Assembly: GCA_029582155.1 (NCBI GenBank)
Contig: CM055901.1
Coordinates: 26,617,404 to 26,681,403 of the forward strand
Reading direction: 5' to 3'
From: Panopea generosa
Lineage: Eukaryota > Mollusca > Bivalvia > Adapedonta > Hiatellidae
Length of the DNA: 64,000 bases
The position numbers and the translations under genes are program-made. Of the stretch, positions 1 through 11,211 are shown piece by piece. Position 1 is the stretch's first letter. Every line of letters starts with the position of its first letter. The notes below the pieces were generated by a model. That model made no database searches, was not told where the DNA came from, and saw nothing but the letters and a program-made list of their open reading frames with translations.

Positions 1-346
1 TGAAATTTATCATCATTTAAGTTTTATGTATTTTATTATGAAAATAACTTATATCTGAAGCGGGCTGGAGGAACTTCCATGTGTTTGTCCATGTGTTGTT
101 TGTAGACATGTAGATTACTACTTGTGAGGGGTCGGGAACATTGTCAGTTCAAGACATTTACTACGACAATTCATATTTTCATAAAAGATATTATCAAATA
201 TAATAAATTCCATGTATATTTTATTTTGTGTTTTTTTTCTGGAATTTAAACTTTGAACTTTACTTTAAATTATAAAAAAACACAATGTAAATGGAACATT
301 GAATTTTAGAAAATTGTTCATGTACACGTCCCCGCTAGCATCTTTT

Positions 347-420
347 GGTTAGGCCAATAGGTAGCGCACAGGGTTACTTATCCAGGGGTCTTGAGTTGAA
401 ACCCCTCGCGAATCAGTCTA
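347..420 (+). repeat. Diverged tRNA-like SINE head
   Basis: A short segment resembles the tRNA-derived head seen more clearly near 3.5 and 24.3 kb: an A-box-like stretch followed by a 'tatccaggggtcttgagtt' type block and a degenerate B box (gagttgaaaccc). The following DNA does not match the body of the better copies, so this is at most a head fragment or another family with a similar head. Confidence 0.35.
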
Positions 421-584
421 CATGTGATTTATCAAAATGTTTTTCAAGAAGAATTGTCTTGAAATGGTTGTCGAAGAAATCTTTAAACTGACTGAGCATT
501 CTTAATATAAAAGTGTCATTTCAATATCAAAATATTTTCCTTAATATTTAAGTTGTCTGCTGTACAAATTATCAATATTCATTT

Positions 585-1850
585 TTAAGCTCCAGTACAC
601 AAAAGCTGGCCTTGTATTTGAACATTATGGGTATGGTTCGTATCAAGGGAATACTGTCCACTGTCAGAACAGTGTAAATATGGCACAGTGCTGGCAGATA
701 TAAATGTGTCTCTTATCCAATAAGGACATTTAACTTCAATCACATGCGTCGAGTCAATAATACCATCTGGTGATGAGGCTAAAATTGGATGTTGTTTTGA
801 AACAACTAATCCACAGGAATGTACAGTCTGGCCAGTGTCTTCCAAAAATCGAGTTATAGCAACTGATTCATGTTTGAGTCCATGCTCTAACGGGGCAGCT
901 TTAATTTCTCCGACTTCAACTAATGATTTTGCAATTTCATTTTATCTATCCTGTCTGTCAAAATTGCAGATTTTACCAAACATTGAAGATGGTAGGCGTT
1001 TTGTACGATCCTCTTTCCATAACTGATTTGCACTTTGCCTAAGTGTTGTTTTTTTTCAATGTCAATAAATATTTCTTCACTTATTTTTGTTACAAAACTT
1101 TTCCAGAATATTTTCTTCTGGTGCCAGCTTTAGGTAGTCATTATCTAATGCAACAGCTTTAGTTTTTGCTGGTTTAAAATGTTGAAATATTGGCATTTTG
1201 GAAATGCCAGGAAAATTTAAACATGTATATCTTAAATGGTCTTTGTAATTGTTAGCATTCATAAATTGCTCTGGTATCGGGTCAATGTCAATGTTTGTAA
1301 ATTCATCTTCACCTGGCATATCTAGTGAATTGGCCTTTAGTGGACTTTCAACATATGTCTTGCATTTATGAAAACTTGGCAGTTTTTTGGTGCAGGTTTC
1401 TTCTGTTTGATTGTCATTTTCTTTGTAAACATTGCTGCACCATATAATACTGTGCACACATGTTTGCAGTGCGCTTGTCCCATCCCAGCAGCACATTCAC
1501 ACTGTGCCTGTTTAACTAAGCCCCCTGTGTTTAGTTCAATATCAACTACTGTGTAACACACAGTTGACTTCATTTCTGCGTGACAGCTTGATTTAATAAA
1601 CACCACATCCTTCCCTGTTGACATCCGGTAATATCTTAAGAACTGTTCATTGTACAGTCTCTCAATACGATCATCCAGATTTTTGTCATGCTGGGCAAGA
1701 TATTCGTTCACACTGTCAAGCTCTATTTTGGGCCATTTTGAGTCCGAGTTGACATCCGCACACATTGTGGCATCTGGTAACAGCATCGTGTATTTGTGCT
1801 CTAAAGTCTCTACTTTAACAAAGTTCTGATTTCTTTCGTAGGACAATTGT
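585..1850 (-). pseudogene. SWIM zinc finger plus YqaJ-type nuclease, broken
   Basis: Reading along the minus strand, the exon opens just after a splice-acceptor-like CAG (complement of 1851-1853) and encodes a SWIM zinc finger with the pattern CEC, eight residues, CKH (CECAAGMGQAHCKH, near 1,460-1,500). A linker (TKKLPSFHKCKTYVESPLKA) and a block ending KEDRTKRLPSSMFGKIC follow. Last comes a YqaJ/lambda-exonuclease-like PD-(D/E)XK core: SSPDGII, IEVKCP and QIQGQL, the expected metal and catalytic positions. YqaJ proteins are known as DNA exonucleases or recombinases; SWIM domains bind DNA or protein. The frame is damaged: frameshifts near 1,395-1,450 and near 1,095, an in-frame TAA just before NEIAKSL (about 940), and termination right after QGQLLCTGA, short of the family's usual C-terminal end. 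I infer a decayed member of a multicopy animal family, possibly transposon-linked. Sequencing error could explain one shift but not all defects. Confidence 0.72.
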
Positions 1851-2062
1851 CTGAAGAAAATGCAAAAACGTTTTAGATTTTATTTTACATTAAAAATATA
1901 CAGCAGTACTAATAAATTAGCAACCAAGATCGTCAAAAGAAACGATATATAAATACCCCACCCTCCAACAGCAACACAAGCCAATGTGTGAAAATGACGA
2001 AAAAGCAAATATTTTGTTATTTTTTTTTATAAAACATATATAGGGAAAAAAATGAAAAAGCA

Positions 2063-2257
2063 CCTCTCCTTTTTAATTCCACCTTCAATTCTGGAATTGT
2101 TAACAATCCGAATTTGGATTCCTTTTTCAAGCGTCGAGTGTTTGATGTGATTTTTAGAGAGCGATGCATAATTGTAATCAGGAGTCTGGTGGACCGGGAA
2201 CAGTGGTGCCACCTTGCGGTTAGCAGGGGAAGATAAACTACTATCATTGCCAGACAT
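2063..2257 (-). pseudogene. SAP-like N-terminal exon of the same gene
   Basis: On the minus strand an ATG begins MSGNDSSLSSPANRK and continues to a proline/histidine stretch (VAPLFPVHQTPDYN). After a frameshift near 2,130-2,150 the other frame reads KFGLLTIPELKVELKRRG, which has the spacing of the first helix and turn of a SAP DNA-binding motif (L-x-x-x-E-L-K-x-E-L-K-x-R-G). It stops making sense after RRG, followed by about 210 bases of intron-like DNA. The downstream exon opens with QLSYERNQNF, compatible with the end of a SAP region, although the exact splice junction is not clear and part of the motif is missing. Order and strand suggest SAP, SWIM and YqaJ modules in one gene. The frameshift supports pseudogene status. 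Confidence 0.5.
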
Positions 2258-2630
2258 AGAGTTCCTTGCTTTTACATTGACGGGGGAGTTGGGTGGGAGG
2301 AGTTATAGTTCTGATTTGGGAGAAATCAGGTACTGGCATAGACTAAAGGATGATCCCTTGGAATGACACGTAACGCCAGCAAAAGAAAAAATAATAGCAG
2401 ACTTGGTTTTATTGAGTCTCTGAGGGGTATTTAATCATACGACAACCCACACATCTTCTAGCACAAGTGGTAATATAGTCTATGTGATTCCTAAGAATCA
2501 TGAAAAAACATCAACTGTTTGCTGCGTATGCCTGTGTGTGGGGAGCACGAGGGCGTGAGCGGGGTTTTGGTTGGAAGTGTTTTGCATATTCCATTACCTG
2601 GTTGAAAAAAACGCGATAAAACAACGTTTG
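2258..2630. other. No feature recognised
   Basis: AT-rich DNA upstream of the SAP-like exon. No promoter motif, repeat or coding frame could be supported. Confidence 0.4.
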
Positions 2631-2639
2631 GTGCTTTCT

Positions 2640-3235
2640 GTTTGTTACTATAAAACAGACTGATTTAGATATTCGTGCACTATGTATCGATGTAATGTTG
2701 CTATTAAACAAATTGAATTGTGTACTATGTATCGATGCTATATAACTAAAATAAAGACTGATTTCGGTAATCGTGTATTATGTATCGATCTTATATTATT
2801 ATAATACAGACTGGTTTCGATAAGCGTGTAATATGGTACGTGTAATATTACTTAAATACAGACTTGTTTCGATAGTCGTGTATTATTATTATGTATCGAT
2901 GTTATATTACTATAATACAGACTTGTTTCGAAAATCGTGTATTATGGCTTCGATAATCGTGTACTATGTATCGATTGTATATTACAATGATACATACTGG
3001 TTTCGATAAACATGTACTATGTATCGATGTTATATTATTATGACACATACTGGTTTCGATAATCGTATACTATGTATCGATGTTATATTACTCTGATACT
3101 GACTGGTTTTGATAGTCTTGTACTATTTATCGATGTTCTTTACTAGTATTACTGTAACACAGACTGGTTCGAAAATCGTGTAACATTTATCAATATTATA
3201 TACCGTGTGATAAGGACTCGTTTTGATTACTCGTG
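2640..3235. repeat. Tandem array, ~53-bp unit, about 11 copies
   Basis: A degenerate unit built around ctatgtatcgatgttata, then taatacagactggtttcga and taatcgtgta recurs at 53-60 base intervals. Copies carry small insertions and deletions and decay towards the right end, where the repeat loses its TATCGAT core. The unit frame is not conserved, so this is non-coding satellite-like DNA. Confidence 0.85.
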
Positions 3236-3513
3236 ATATTCCACTGAAGATCGATACGTGAATCAAAACATCAAGAAGTTAAGCGAATATATACATGCTG
3301 ATAGAATGTCTTACTTTAAAAAATCTAGTTTTGAAAATAGTGAATTTATTCCTTGTTTTCTGCGATAAATGTTGCTTGATAGTTAATGATTGTTCTCTAT
3401 AGCAAGTTACAGACTTTCTGGATTGGAAAAAAAAAACAACCATGCTGAAAATGGTCACTACAGGGTGTCAACTAATTATGGATATACTATTAACTATTAA
3501 CTTTATTATATAA

Positions 3514-3776
3514 ATGCCCAATTAACTCAGTCGGCAACGCGTTTGGCTATCAATCCAGGGGTCGTGAGTTCGAATCCCCGCCCGACAACAGTGCTTTACG
3601 ACGTTATGTCTTATTATCATTTGTCGCTCACCGCTGATTCGAATGGAAAAGTTATCACTAACTTGCGGAGATTAGGTGTGCTCGAGTACTGGTTAACCTA
3701 CGAGGATCCCTTGAAACAGTGGATAGGTTCACAGCCTCGAAGGCATAAAATGACGCTAAAATATTCCATCAAACAA
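3514..3776 (+). mobile_element. tRNA-derived SINE, family A, copy 1
   Basis: The head has an A-box-like taactcagtcggcaacgcg and a B box in gtgagttcgaatccccgc, at the spacing of a Pol III type 2 promoter. The body (ccgctgattcgaatgg, aagttatcactaacttg, ctcgagtactggttaac) and the tail (atgacgctaaaatattcc) match copies near 14.05 kb and 24.29 kb. It cannot be a working tRNA gene because the 3' half does not pair into an acceptor stem and the homology to other copies runs on well past the tRNA-like part. Confidence 0.82.
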
Positions 3777-3789
3777 TCATTATATTAAT

Positions 3790-6085
3790 ATTATGAGTAT
3801 ACAATATTCCACCAAAAATTTTGTATTAAATTTAAAATTTAACAAAAAATGATAGCATCAATAAGGTCAAAAGGTTATAATGGTATGTATAGCCATATAG
3901 AAAACAACATTAAGCGTTTTACTGACTGTTAATTAACAATGCTGCGGTATTGGTTGTCCCGTATATTTGCTTCTTAATTAAGAATGTAGACATTTTCACT
4001 TTACCAATACAAATAACAAATGGTTATGCTGACAAATTCAGTTATCATTGCGTGTGTTGAACAATATTGATAAATAATTATGATTTAAAACTTCAATGAT
4101 TTATATTTTCAATTTGAATAAATATAATTGCTTGCAGAATAGCACCTTCGGACTTGAACATAAATAACATTTTCTGTTAAATGATATCTTAATATACAAG
4201 GTACCAGTTTTCTGGTAGAACGCTGTCTATATCAAACTCCTTAGTAAGTACACGCGATTTAACATTCAACACGTGTTCACCTCAAGGGTTTATTAAAGTA
4301 AAGCTGATATCAATTAAGTTTATTTAAAACGGTTTTCCAGAGAAATATCTAATTTCTTGATGGGAAACTTTCACTGTAAAATTATTGCATTAGATCTTAC
4401 TTAAGAATAACCATTACCTCCCTTACATGACGGTTACAAGATTCTTACGCCCAAGAAGTGAGAGCTGTGTAAAGCGGTTGGGTATTTATTGCTGAAAATG
4501 CATAATATTGTCATATTTCCTTGTGCATATGAGATCATTGGAACATTTTCATGACTTCTGCCAAGTTTGGCTGACATTGGATACTATTTGATGAGGCTAT
4601 AACAGATTATAGATGCATACTGATACACTGAAACAAATGGGCAGAATTGTCAAAAAGGGAGGGGGTGTCATCAAACATCGAAATTATTATTCCATGTTTT
4701 TATTCTGCATAATTAGACTACTAGATGACTATTTGTAATGTATCCAGGATTCCAGAAGTGCATTTCTCTATATGTTTAACAGTGCAAAATAATTGCTGTG
4801 TAAGACGATTACAGTATTGCAAGTTGTGTGAATGATTTACGAACACTGGCGATGACCGTGTTATAAAAATACCTTTATTTTAACAACAAACTGTCTTTTT
4901 ACAAAAGACTGTATATGCCAGGGTCAGTTTTGGACCAGCATTGTTTATTATTACTGAATACCACATGTAAGATCACCACTCATACAGTGCGAAAATAACA
5001 GACACCGTAATACCGTAACTGATATATGGCTTAATCCTCACAGATAAGTAAAAACAATATGTAAGTTTAAACTATGCATTCGCACTATGTTCACAAGCAT
5101 GTGACATCACTTTTCTCCTTAAGTATGTACTTTTAACTATCTGTATTATTTTTGTACAATAGCTCGAATATTATATTTTAGACAGGAGTAATTAAGGAAA
5201 GAATAGGTCGGGAATCAATTGTGAATCTAACATACAGTTTCAAGTGAGTAATACTAAATTTCATTATACAAAATTGACGGACAATTTTCAAAGTTGTGTG
5301 TATACATTTTGTTTAAGTAAGATATTGCATCATAATATTTTTATCGCCTTTGTGTTGCTGTCTTTGTGCGATAAGGATTATATATTAGGAAAACATTTTG
5401 TTGGAATATGACTTATGTTCTGCATAGTCATGCAGACTGATTACAGGCGTGTTCAGTTTATACATTGTAGTGTGTAAGACTTTTCTTTATGAAGTTCATT
5501 TTTTAAAATATTTTTCTGGGACAGGTTGTCAAACAATAAGTGCTTGTGTTGGTGCTATGTTGGTAACGGTAGATGACAACAGTGCTAAACCGTCTATAGC
5601 ATACATGTACACCATCGTCATATAGATGACATGCTTGACTTACAACGGGCATTAAGTTTAAATCAACAACCATGGCATCAGTTAGTCAGAATTAGTGGCA
5701 TAGTAAGCAATAGTAATTGAAAAAAAAAGAGAAAGACAATTTAAATTTATAATTTAAACATACATAGCTTAACAGATACAGCAGATACAAAGTTTGTTGT
5801 GAAATATAAGGCATCCGGTCCAAAACACATAAACATGTAGTAAACAAAGTAGACATTCATATTTCATTAAACGACAGAATAGATTGTATTGTGCAATGTT
5901 GTTACTTATATAGAAATGTTCTATGATGTTTCAATGATTCACATTTGATTGAACAAACAATATTGAAATCATGCTCGCATTATTCCAAATATATGTATTA
6001 AGATAACATACACGTACAACGATCAATATTTATAAAGGAAAATGGAATATTTAATATTATACACATTTGTTTTAGTTTTTAATGA
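3790..6085. other. No gene recognised
   Basis: About 2.3 kb of AT-rich DNA with stops in all frames. I found no tandem repeat, SINE head, LINE domain or convincing splice-flanked frame. Confidence 0.5.
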
Positions 6086-6087
6086 GT

Positions 6088-6538
6088 TCATTTCTTTTTA
6101 AAAAAGCATAATATACATACAGGCGACTGCCTTAATATGTTTATCATTTTTGAAGACATACGTTTTTTAAATTTATAAACAGTAGGGATGTTAAAATATA
6201 TTGAGTTCTCAACATACAGTAAGAAGGACAGTATAGTAAAAATAAAACTCGTCCTCAACAACGTTGGTTTTGCATTGTTGACAGGTTCGGATGTCCATAT
6301 CAATATATTTATGCCTCCCGGTTTCCACTTCTAAATTATGAGAAGTTCTAAATTTGACATTGAATATCTGAATTTCATGATTGACATTTAAATACAGTTC
6401 ATGTTCATAGCTAATTTTCAAATGATTATAAAAGCTCAACTTAGAATAGTTATTGACTGACTCTCTCCATTTTTGTAAGTAAGTATTATTTTTTATTTTT
6501 TTTTTGTAATTTTTTATTTCATTGTAACAGTTTAACAA
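6088..6538 (-). pseudogene. C-terminal fossil of a second non-LTR retrotransposon type
   Basis: The minus strand encodes a block with the layout seen at the C-terminal end of many invertebrate LINE polyproteins: a Trp-rich start (YLQKWRESV), SKLSFYNHLK, a basic FRTSHNLEVETGRHK, then a CQQC pair followed by VEDEFYF. A frameshift then moves the reading to a stretch with MSSKMINILRQS and more LINE-tail-like residues down to about 6,088. The RT core is absent. Its left neighbour on the coding strand is the A-rich end of the larger LINE, so one element may have inserted into or beside the other. Family-level naming beyond non-LTR retrotransposon is not justified. Confidence 0.6.
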
Positions 6539-6539
6539 T

Positions 6540-6946
6540 ACCAGATGTAAAGAAACACATTATAATATAATATATGCAGAATTCAACAAGTTCACATTTG
6601 TAAAATTAAGGGCAAACTTTCCAAGTCTTTTAGGGAGTTTGTTAACTATATATATTTTGTTATTGATATCAAATAAGTTTTACAATAACTATATATACCA
6701 TATTGTTTCATTTTGTACTAACATTTTTTTAATTTATTTACAAGGAAAGTTTGCTCTTTAGTCTGTTTGTGAAAAGAAAAAATCCTCACAAACAAAAACC
6801 CTAAAAAAAACCACCAACAACAGAGAGCAGGCTTATGTTTCATCAACACACTCGGGTATTCGTAGAAGTATCTATAATAAACTTAAGTTTAAAGAAATAT
6901 ATGTAACCGTGGTGGTTTGCACTGGATTAAAAAAACAACAAACAAA

Positions 6947-6982
<36 letters not shown>

Positions 6983-7541
6983 CGTTACTTTTACTTTACT
7001 TTTAATAGTTGAATCAGCATTCTACAATCGGTTAAAACGGTAAACCAAAGAAAATACTGGTAAAACAGAAACCCGCTCTCCGTGCGTTGTATACAAAATA
7101 AGATAACTTCATTGAAGTATTCAACATATACATATATGTTGTATGTTACATATTTGTACACTATATATTATCTCGAAGAATGACTATGTAGCATTACATA
7201 TTTCAAATTTAAAGAATTATGTAACATTTACTTAATTATAGACATTAAAATCATCTGAGACTGATAAAACTGCTTGTTTTTATTCATGTTCTTTAAATAC
7301 TAAATAGTAGCATTTTTTTATAATAATAATTGTATGAACAAAGATTGGAAGAATCAAGTCTACTGTACTTGATTGTATAAATACTTAAAGCAATTTAACC
7401 ACAAAAACCCGGAGGGAAATCAATAATGTATCTTAGATTACAAGAGGTTTATAGACCTCCCAAAGAGCATCAAATCCTACTAAATTAAAGTTTACTTTTG
7501 CTATATATCTTTCTGTGTTATAAAGATTTCGAATATAATGT
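6540..7541 (-). other. 3' untranslated region of the LINE
   Basis: No coding frame. Blocks such as the one around 7,400-7,480 (acccggagggaaatcaat on plus, with gaggtttatagacctccc) reappear inverted at 54.75-54.84 kb. The block at 7,000-7,130 reappears at 55.08-55.22 kb. A plus-strand A run of about 30 bases near 6,950-6,980 is specific to this copy and looks like a local expansion, not the element's own tail, because it is internal and in the opposite sense. Confidence 0.75.
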
Positions 7542-10125
7542 TTAAAGTTTGTTAAACAGAGTTCTTTTTTTATTTAATATATGGTTGAAGATGATTTTTT
7601 TTGTTATCAATAATAATTTACTCAACACTGGGTCAAACTCTTTGTTTCCAAATAAAATATCAGTAATTGACCAGTTTGTAATAATAGCACTGTTCTTTTC
7701 TTTGATATAGTCAACAAGACTAGACATAAATTGTTTTGATGTTGCACAGTCTATAAATAGATGTTTTATGGTTTCAATTTCTGTCTGACAGAATGTACAC
7801 ATTTCTGAAACAGCGATATTCATTTTCTTCAGGAGTGAGTTTGTACCCAATATTTTATGGTTGATTCTATATTGAAACCATTGTAAATTCGTATCTGTAG
7901 TGAAACCAAATGGTAGAGCATAATATTTTGACCATCTTAAATTAATTCTTATATCTAACTCCTCTTCCCACTTACATTTTGAAGAAGGTTCACTATTTTC
8001 TGAAAAAAAAAGATTTATATATTGCTCTACAACCCTTTTATCTTTAACAATAGTCAAGACTGAAAGTGGACATATAGGATCCTGGCAATTACTGGCTAAG
8101 TGTTGACACTTAAATTTATTTATGTATTGTCTTGCTGATGCAATAAGCCCTTCAAATTCAAGAAAATTTGTATTAATATTATACTTGTTGATGAATTCTC
8201 TAATGGTATACAAATTGCCATTGCTATTCATTAGGTCATTTATAACTATTATTCCTTTAGAAAACCAATGCTTATAAAAAATGCTCGAGCCTCCGACCTT
8301 AAGATTAGGGTTGTACCAAATGTATGAACTTTGTAAACCAGACCATGTGGTAGGTTCGATGCTTGATGAAAACTTTTTGTATGACATGAAAATATCTTTC
8401 CAAAAGTGATTATGAATTCTATTGATGTGGTTGTTAATAAAATCTGAACCAAATGCGGTGAAGTTTAATATAAACGGATACATTGTTTTAAAAATATCCA
8501 AATATTTTTTGTCAGTTGTTAATAAACGTCTTATCCATGTCAGTTTTAGAGAGGAAATAAATAATTCTAAGTTAACCATTTTTAAACCTCCTTTCAAGTA
8601 CGACTGGCAAACTACCGAACGTTTGACTTTATCAGGTTTCCCTTTCCATAAAAATTTAAAAAATAATGAATTTAATTCTTTTATTTGATTATTTTTTGGA
8701 TTCGGTAATGTTAAAATTAAATTATTTACTTTCGATATCGCCAGACTTTTTAAAACTGTAATTTTTCCTATAGGGGTAAGGATTCTCTTTGACCAATTTA
8801 TTAAAAGTTGTTTAATCTGTTGTATTTTATCTTCATAGTTTATGTTAACAATTTTATCTAAATCAACAGAAAAGTGTATTCCCAATACCGTAAACTCATT
8901 AACCCAAGATAGATTCCATTGTTCACATAATTTTAAGTCACTTGTTTTCATTGAACCTATCCAGACTGCTTTTGTTTTTTCGACATTTACATTAAGGCCG
9001 GAGATCTCTGCATACAATTTTAATACCTAAAGAGTGTTTAATAAAGATTTCTCAGACCAATCCAACATGAGCGAAGTATCGTCAGCATATTGTGAAATCA
9101 AAAATTCTGTATTGCCAATTTGTATTCCTTTTATATCAGGGTTGGTTCGAATCAGGGCAGCAAGGATCTCTGCACATATGATGAAAATATACGGGGATAA
9201 TGGATCACCTTGTCTACAACCGCGTTGTGGATAAAACCACTCAGATAAATGCCCATTAACAATTACACATGATTCAACATTTGTATAAAATAACTTTATC
9301 CATTTTTTAATTGAAGTGTCAAAATTGAAAAACTCTAGAACTGAGAAAATAAAAGACCAACTAACGGAATCAAACGCTTTCTTAAAATCGATTAAAAGAA
9401 GCATTCCAGGTTAATGTTGTTTTTCAACATAAAACATAAGGTCATACAATAATCTAATATTTTCACCTATATATCTGCCAGATAAAAAACCTGTTTGATC
9501 TTCATTAATAATATGTGGTAAAACTTGTTTTATCCTTTGTGCTATTCTTGCAGATGCCAGTTTGTATGACACATTTAAAAGAGATATTGGACGCCAGTTT
9601 TTTAAAAGTTGTTTATCTTTATTTCCTTTTGGTAAACATGTAATGACTCTTTGTCTTTGGGATATGGACAGTTCACCCTTGATAATATCTTCGTTTATAG
9701 CACGAATTAAGAAATCCCCTATATCATACCAGAAAAACTTAAAAAACTCAACAGTTAAACCATCTAGACCTGGACTTTTATTATTCTGCATGTTTTTCAG
9801 ACAATGCAACACTTCTTGGTAAGTAACGGGGCCTTTGAGTGAAGATTTTAAATTTTCATCTAGTACAGGGACATCAACGTTCGAGAGGACAATCTTTAAA
9901 TCTATGTTGGTGGTTTCATTATATGATTACAATTTTTTATAAAATAATTGTGTTTCTTTAAGTATTTCTTTTTGCGAGTTAATAATTTGACCATTACTAG
10001 TTCTAATGTTTATCATTGATTTCGAAATAAAATTTCTGTTTTCTAAATTACAAAAGAACTTAGAATTTTTTTCTCCTTCCTGTACTCACTTTGCTCGTGA
10101 TCGAATTTTATTCCCATCCATTTTT
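7542..10125 (-). pseudogene. LINE ORF2 reverse transcriptase and C-terminal domain
   Basis: One frame carries the whole RT: NKSPGLDG, LKNWRPISLLNVSYK, DQTGFLSGRYIGENIR, LLLIDFKKAFDSVSW, GCRQGDPLSPYIF, SQYADDTSLML (the YADD catalytic box) and SGLNVNVEKTK. The C-terminal domain has CTFCQTEIETIKHLFIDC, a typical L1/Tx1-clade Cys/His motif. The same frame is interrupted by TGA at 10,086-10,088, TAA at 9,927-9,929, TAA at 9,411-9,413 and TAG at 9,027-9,029 (complement). Upstream of the first stop the frame is lost in A-rich runs. The enzyme would copy LINE RNA at the nicked target. The 491-residue stretch after the last stop is uninterrupted, so decay is recent or modest. Confidence 0.92.
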
Positions 10126-10212
10126 TCTCTCTCTAATATCGTAAAGTTCTTTTCTTTTTGATTCAATAGCGGTATGGTCTAGTATATTGTTTTTTTTCTA
10201 GTTCTTCTATTT

Positions 10213-11211
10213 CTATATATAAATTTTCCTCCCTTTTAATTTGTTGTTTTTTCTTGAAAGAGAGTATGAAATAGTTTTTCCTCTGATTTCTAAAAGAAGT
10301 ACTTCAATAAATAATTGATCATTTATGGTAAATTCTATATCTTTGTTTGCAATGGTATGTATGTCTGCGAAATGAGTTTCTTTAACATATTGAGATTTCA
10401 CCATTCTAATTGTATTTTTTATTTCTTCAACATATTTTGTATCTTTTAATAATGAGTTGTTCATTTTCCAATACGATTTACCTTTTTTAAACTTTCCAAA
10501 TTTAAATGTTAGTAATATTAACGAATGATCTGTTCTGTAACCTGGTTTAATTGTAACTTTATCAATGTCTGTCATAAGAGGTTCAGAAATTAAAAAATAA
10601 TCTAATCTAGCTTTCTTTTGCGTATTCTTTTTGAACCATGTATATTCTTTTTTTTCTAAATTTTGATCCCGCCAGCAATCAATTAAATTACATTCCGCCA
10701 TTAATTCTAATACAGTATTTTGAGCATTTGGATTATTTAAATGTATATAGTCAAAGCAATCTATATCTGGATTCAAAACCAGGTTGAAATCTCCTGCTAT
10801 GATATAAGAAGAATCTTTAGCTAAAATATTATTTTTAATTTGATTATAGAAGTCGGGCTCGTCTTTATTAGGACCATAAATATTAATGAGAGTAATTTTT
10901 TTGTTTGCTTTAGTTGTTTCCAATATGAGTTTGTTTCCATTTTGATCCGTTTCTTTGGAGTGAATATTAAATTCAAAATTATTATTTAAAAAAATGGCAA
11001 CTCCTCTAGACTGGCTAGTAAAATTGCTAAAATAACATTCATAGCCCCACAGAATACGTATGTAATTAATTTCTTTATCTGTAAAATGCGTGTCTTGTAA
11101 AAAATAGATAGAGTATTTTTTTTCTTTAAGAAAATTAAATGTATCTGTTCTCTTGTTTTTATCAGCAAGACCCTGTACATTCATGGACACAAATGTAATT
11201 TTATCTGTCAT
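10213..11211 (-). pseudogene. LINE APE-type endonuclease domain
   Basis: A 332-residue frame starting MTDKITFVSMNVQGL. The exonuclease-endonuclease-phosphatase signature motifs appear in order: MNVQGL (Asn), FLQDTHF (an Asp where many relatives have Glu), IYGPN, IIAGDFNLVLNP, YTWFKKN, ARLDYFLIS and RTDHSLILL. The domain nicks target DNA to prime reverse transcription. It runs on to SYSLSRKNNK and ends at a stop caused by a shift in an A-rich run. Three or more frame changes between about 10,115 and 10,250 separate it from the RT frame. The ATG is a plausible natural start because it immediately precedes the first conserved strand. Confidence 0.9.

Larger units (their letters stand above)
6487..11211 (-). 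mobile_element. L1/Tx1-like LINE, copy 1, inactive
   Basis: A minus-strand non-LTR retrotransposon about 4.7 kb long. In coding order it has an APE-type endonuclease, a damaged A-rich linker, a reverse transcriptase, a Cys/His C-terminal domain and a roughly 1-kb 3' untranslated region. It ends near 6,520 in gttacaatgaaataaaaaa and an A-rich tail. The 3' end is confirmed internally because a second copy at 53.8-55.7 kb on the plus strand matches it through the untranslated region and stops at the same tail. No ORF1 is visible upstream of the endonuclease start, so the 5' end may be truncated or just unrecognised. At least four in-frame stops and several frameshifts make it non-autonomous now. 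Confidence 0.9.

Noticed and set aside
3514..3590. True tRNA gene at the SINE head (also at 24,288, 56,218 and 46,550)
   Set aside because: Boxes A and B are present, but the acceptor stem does not pair and the homology continues into SINE bodies.
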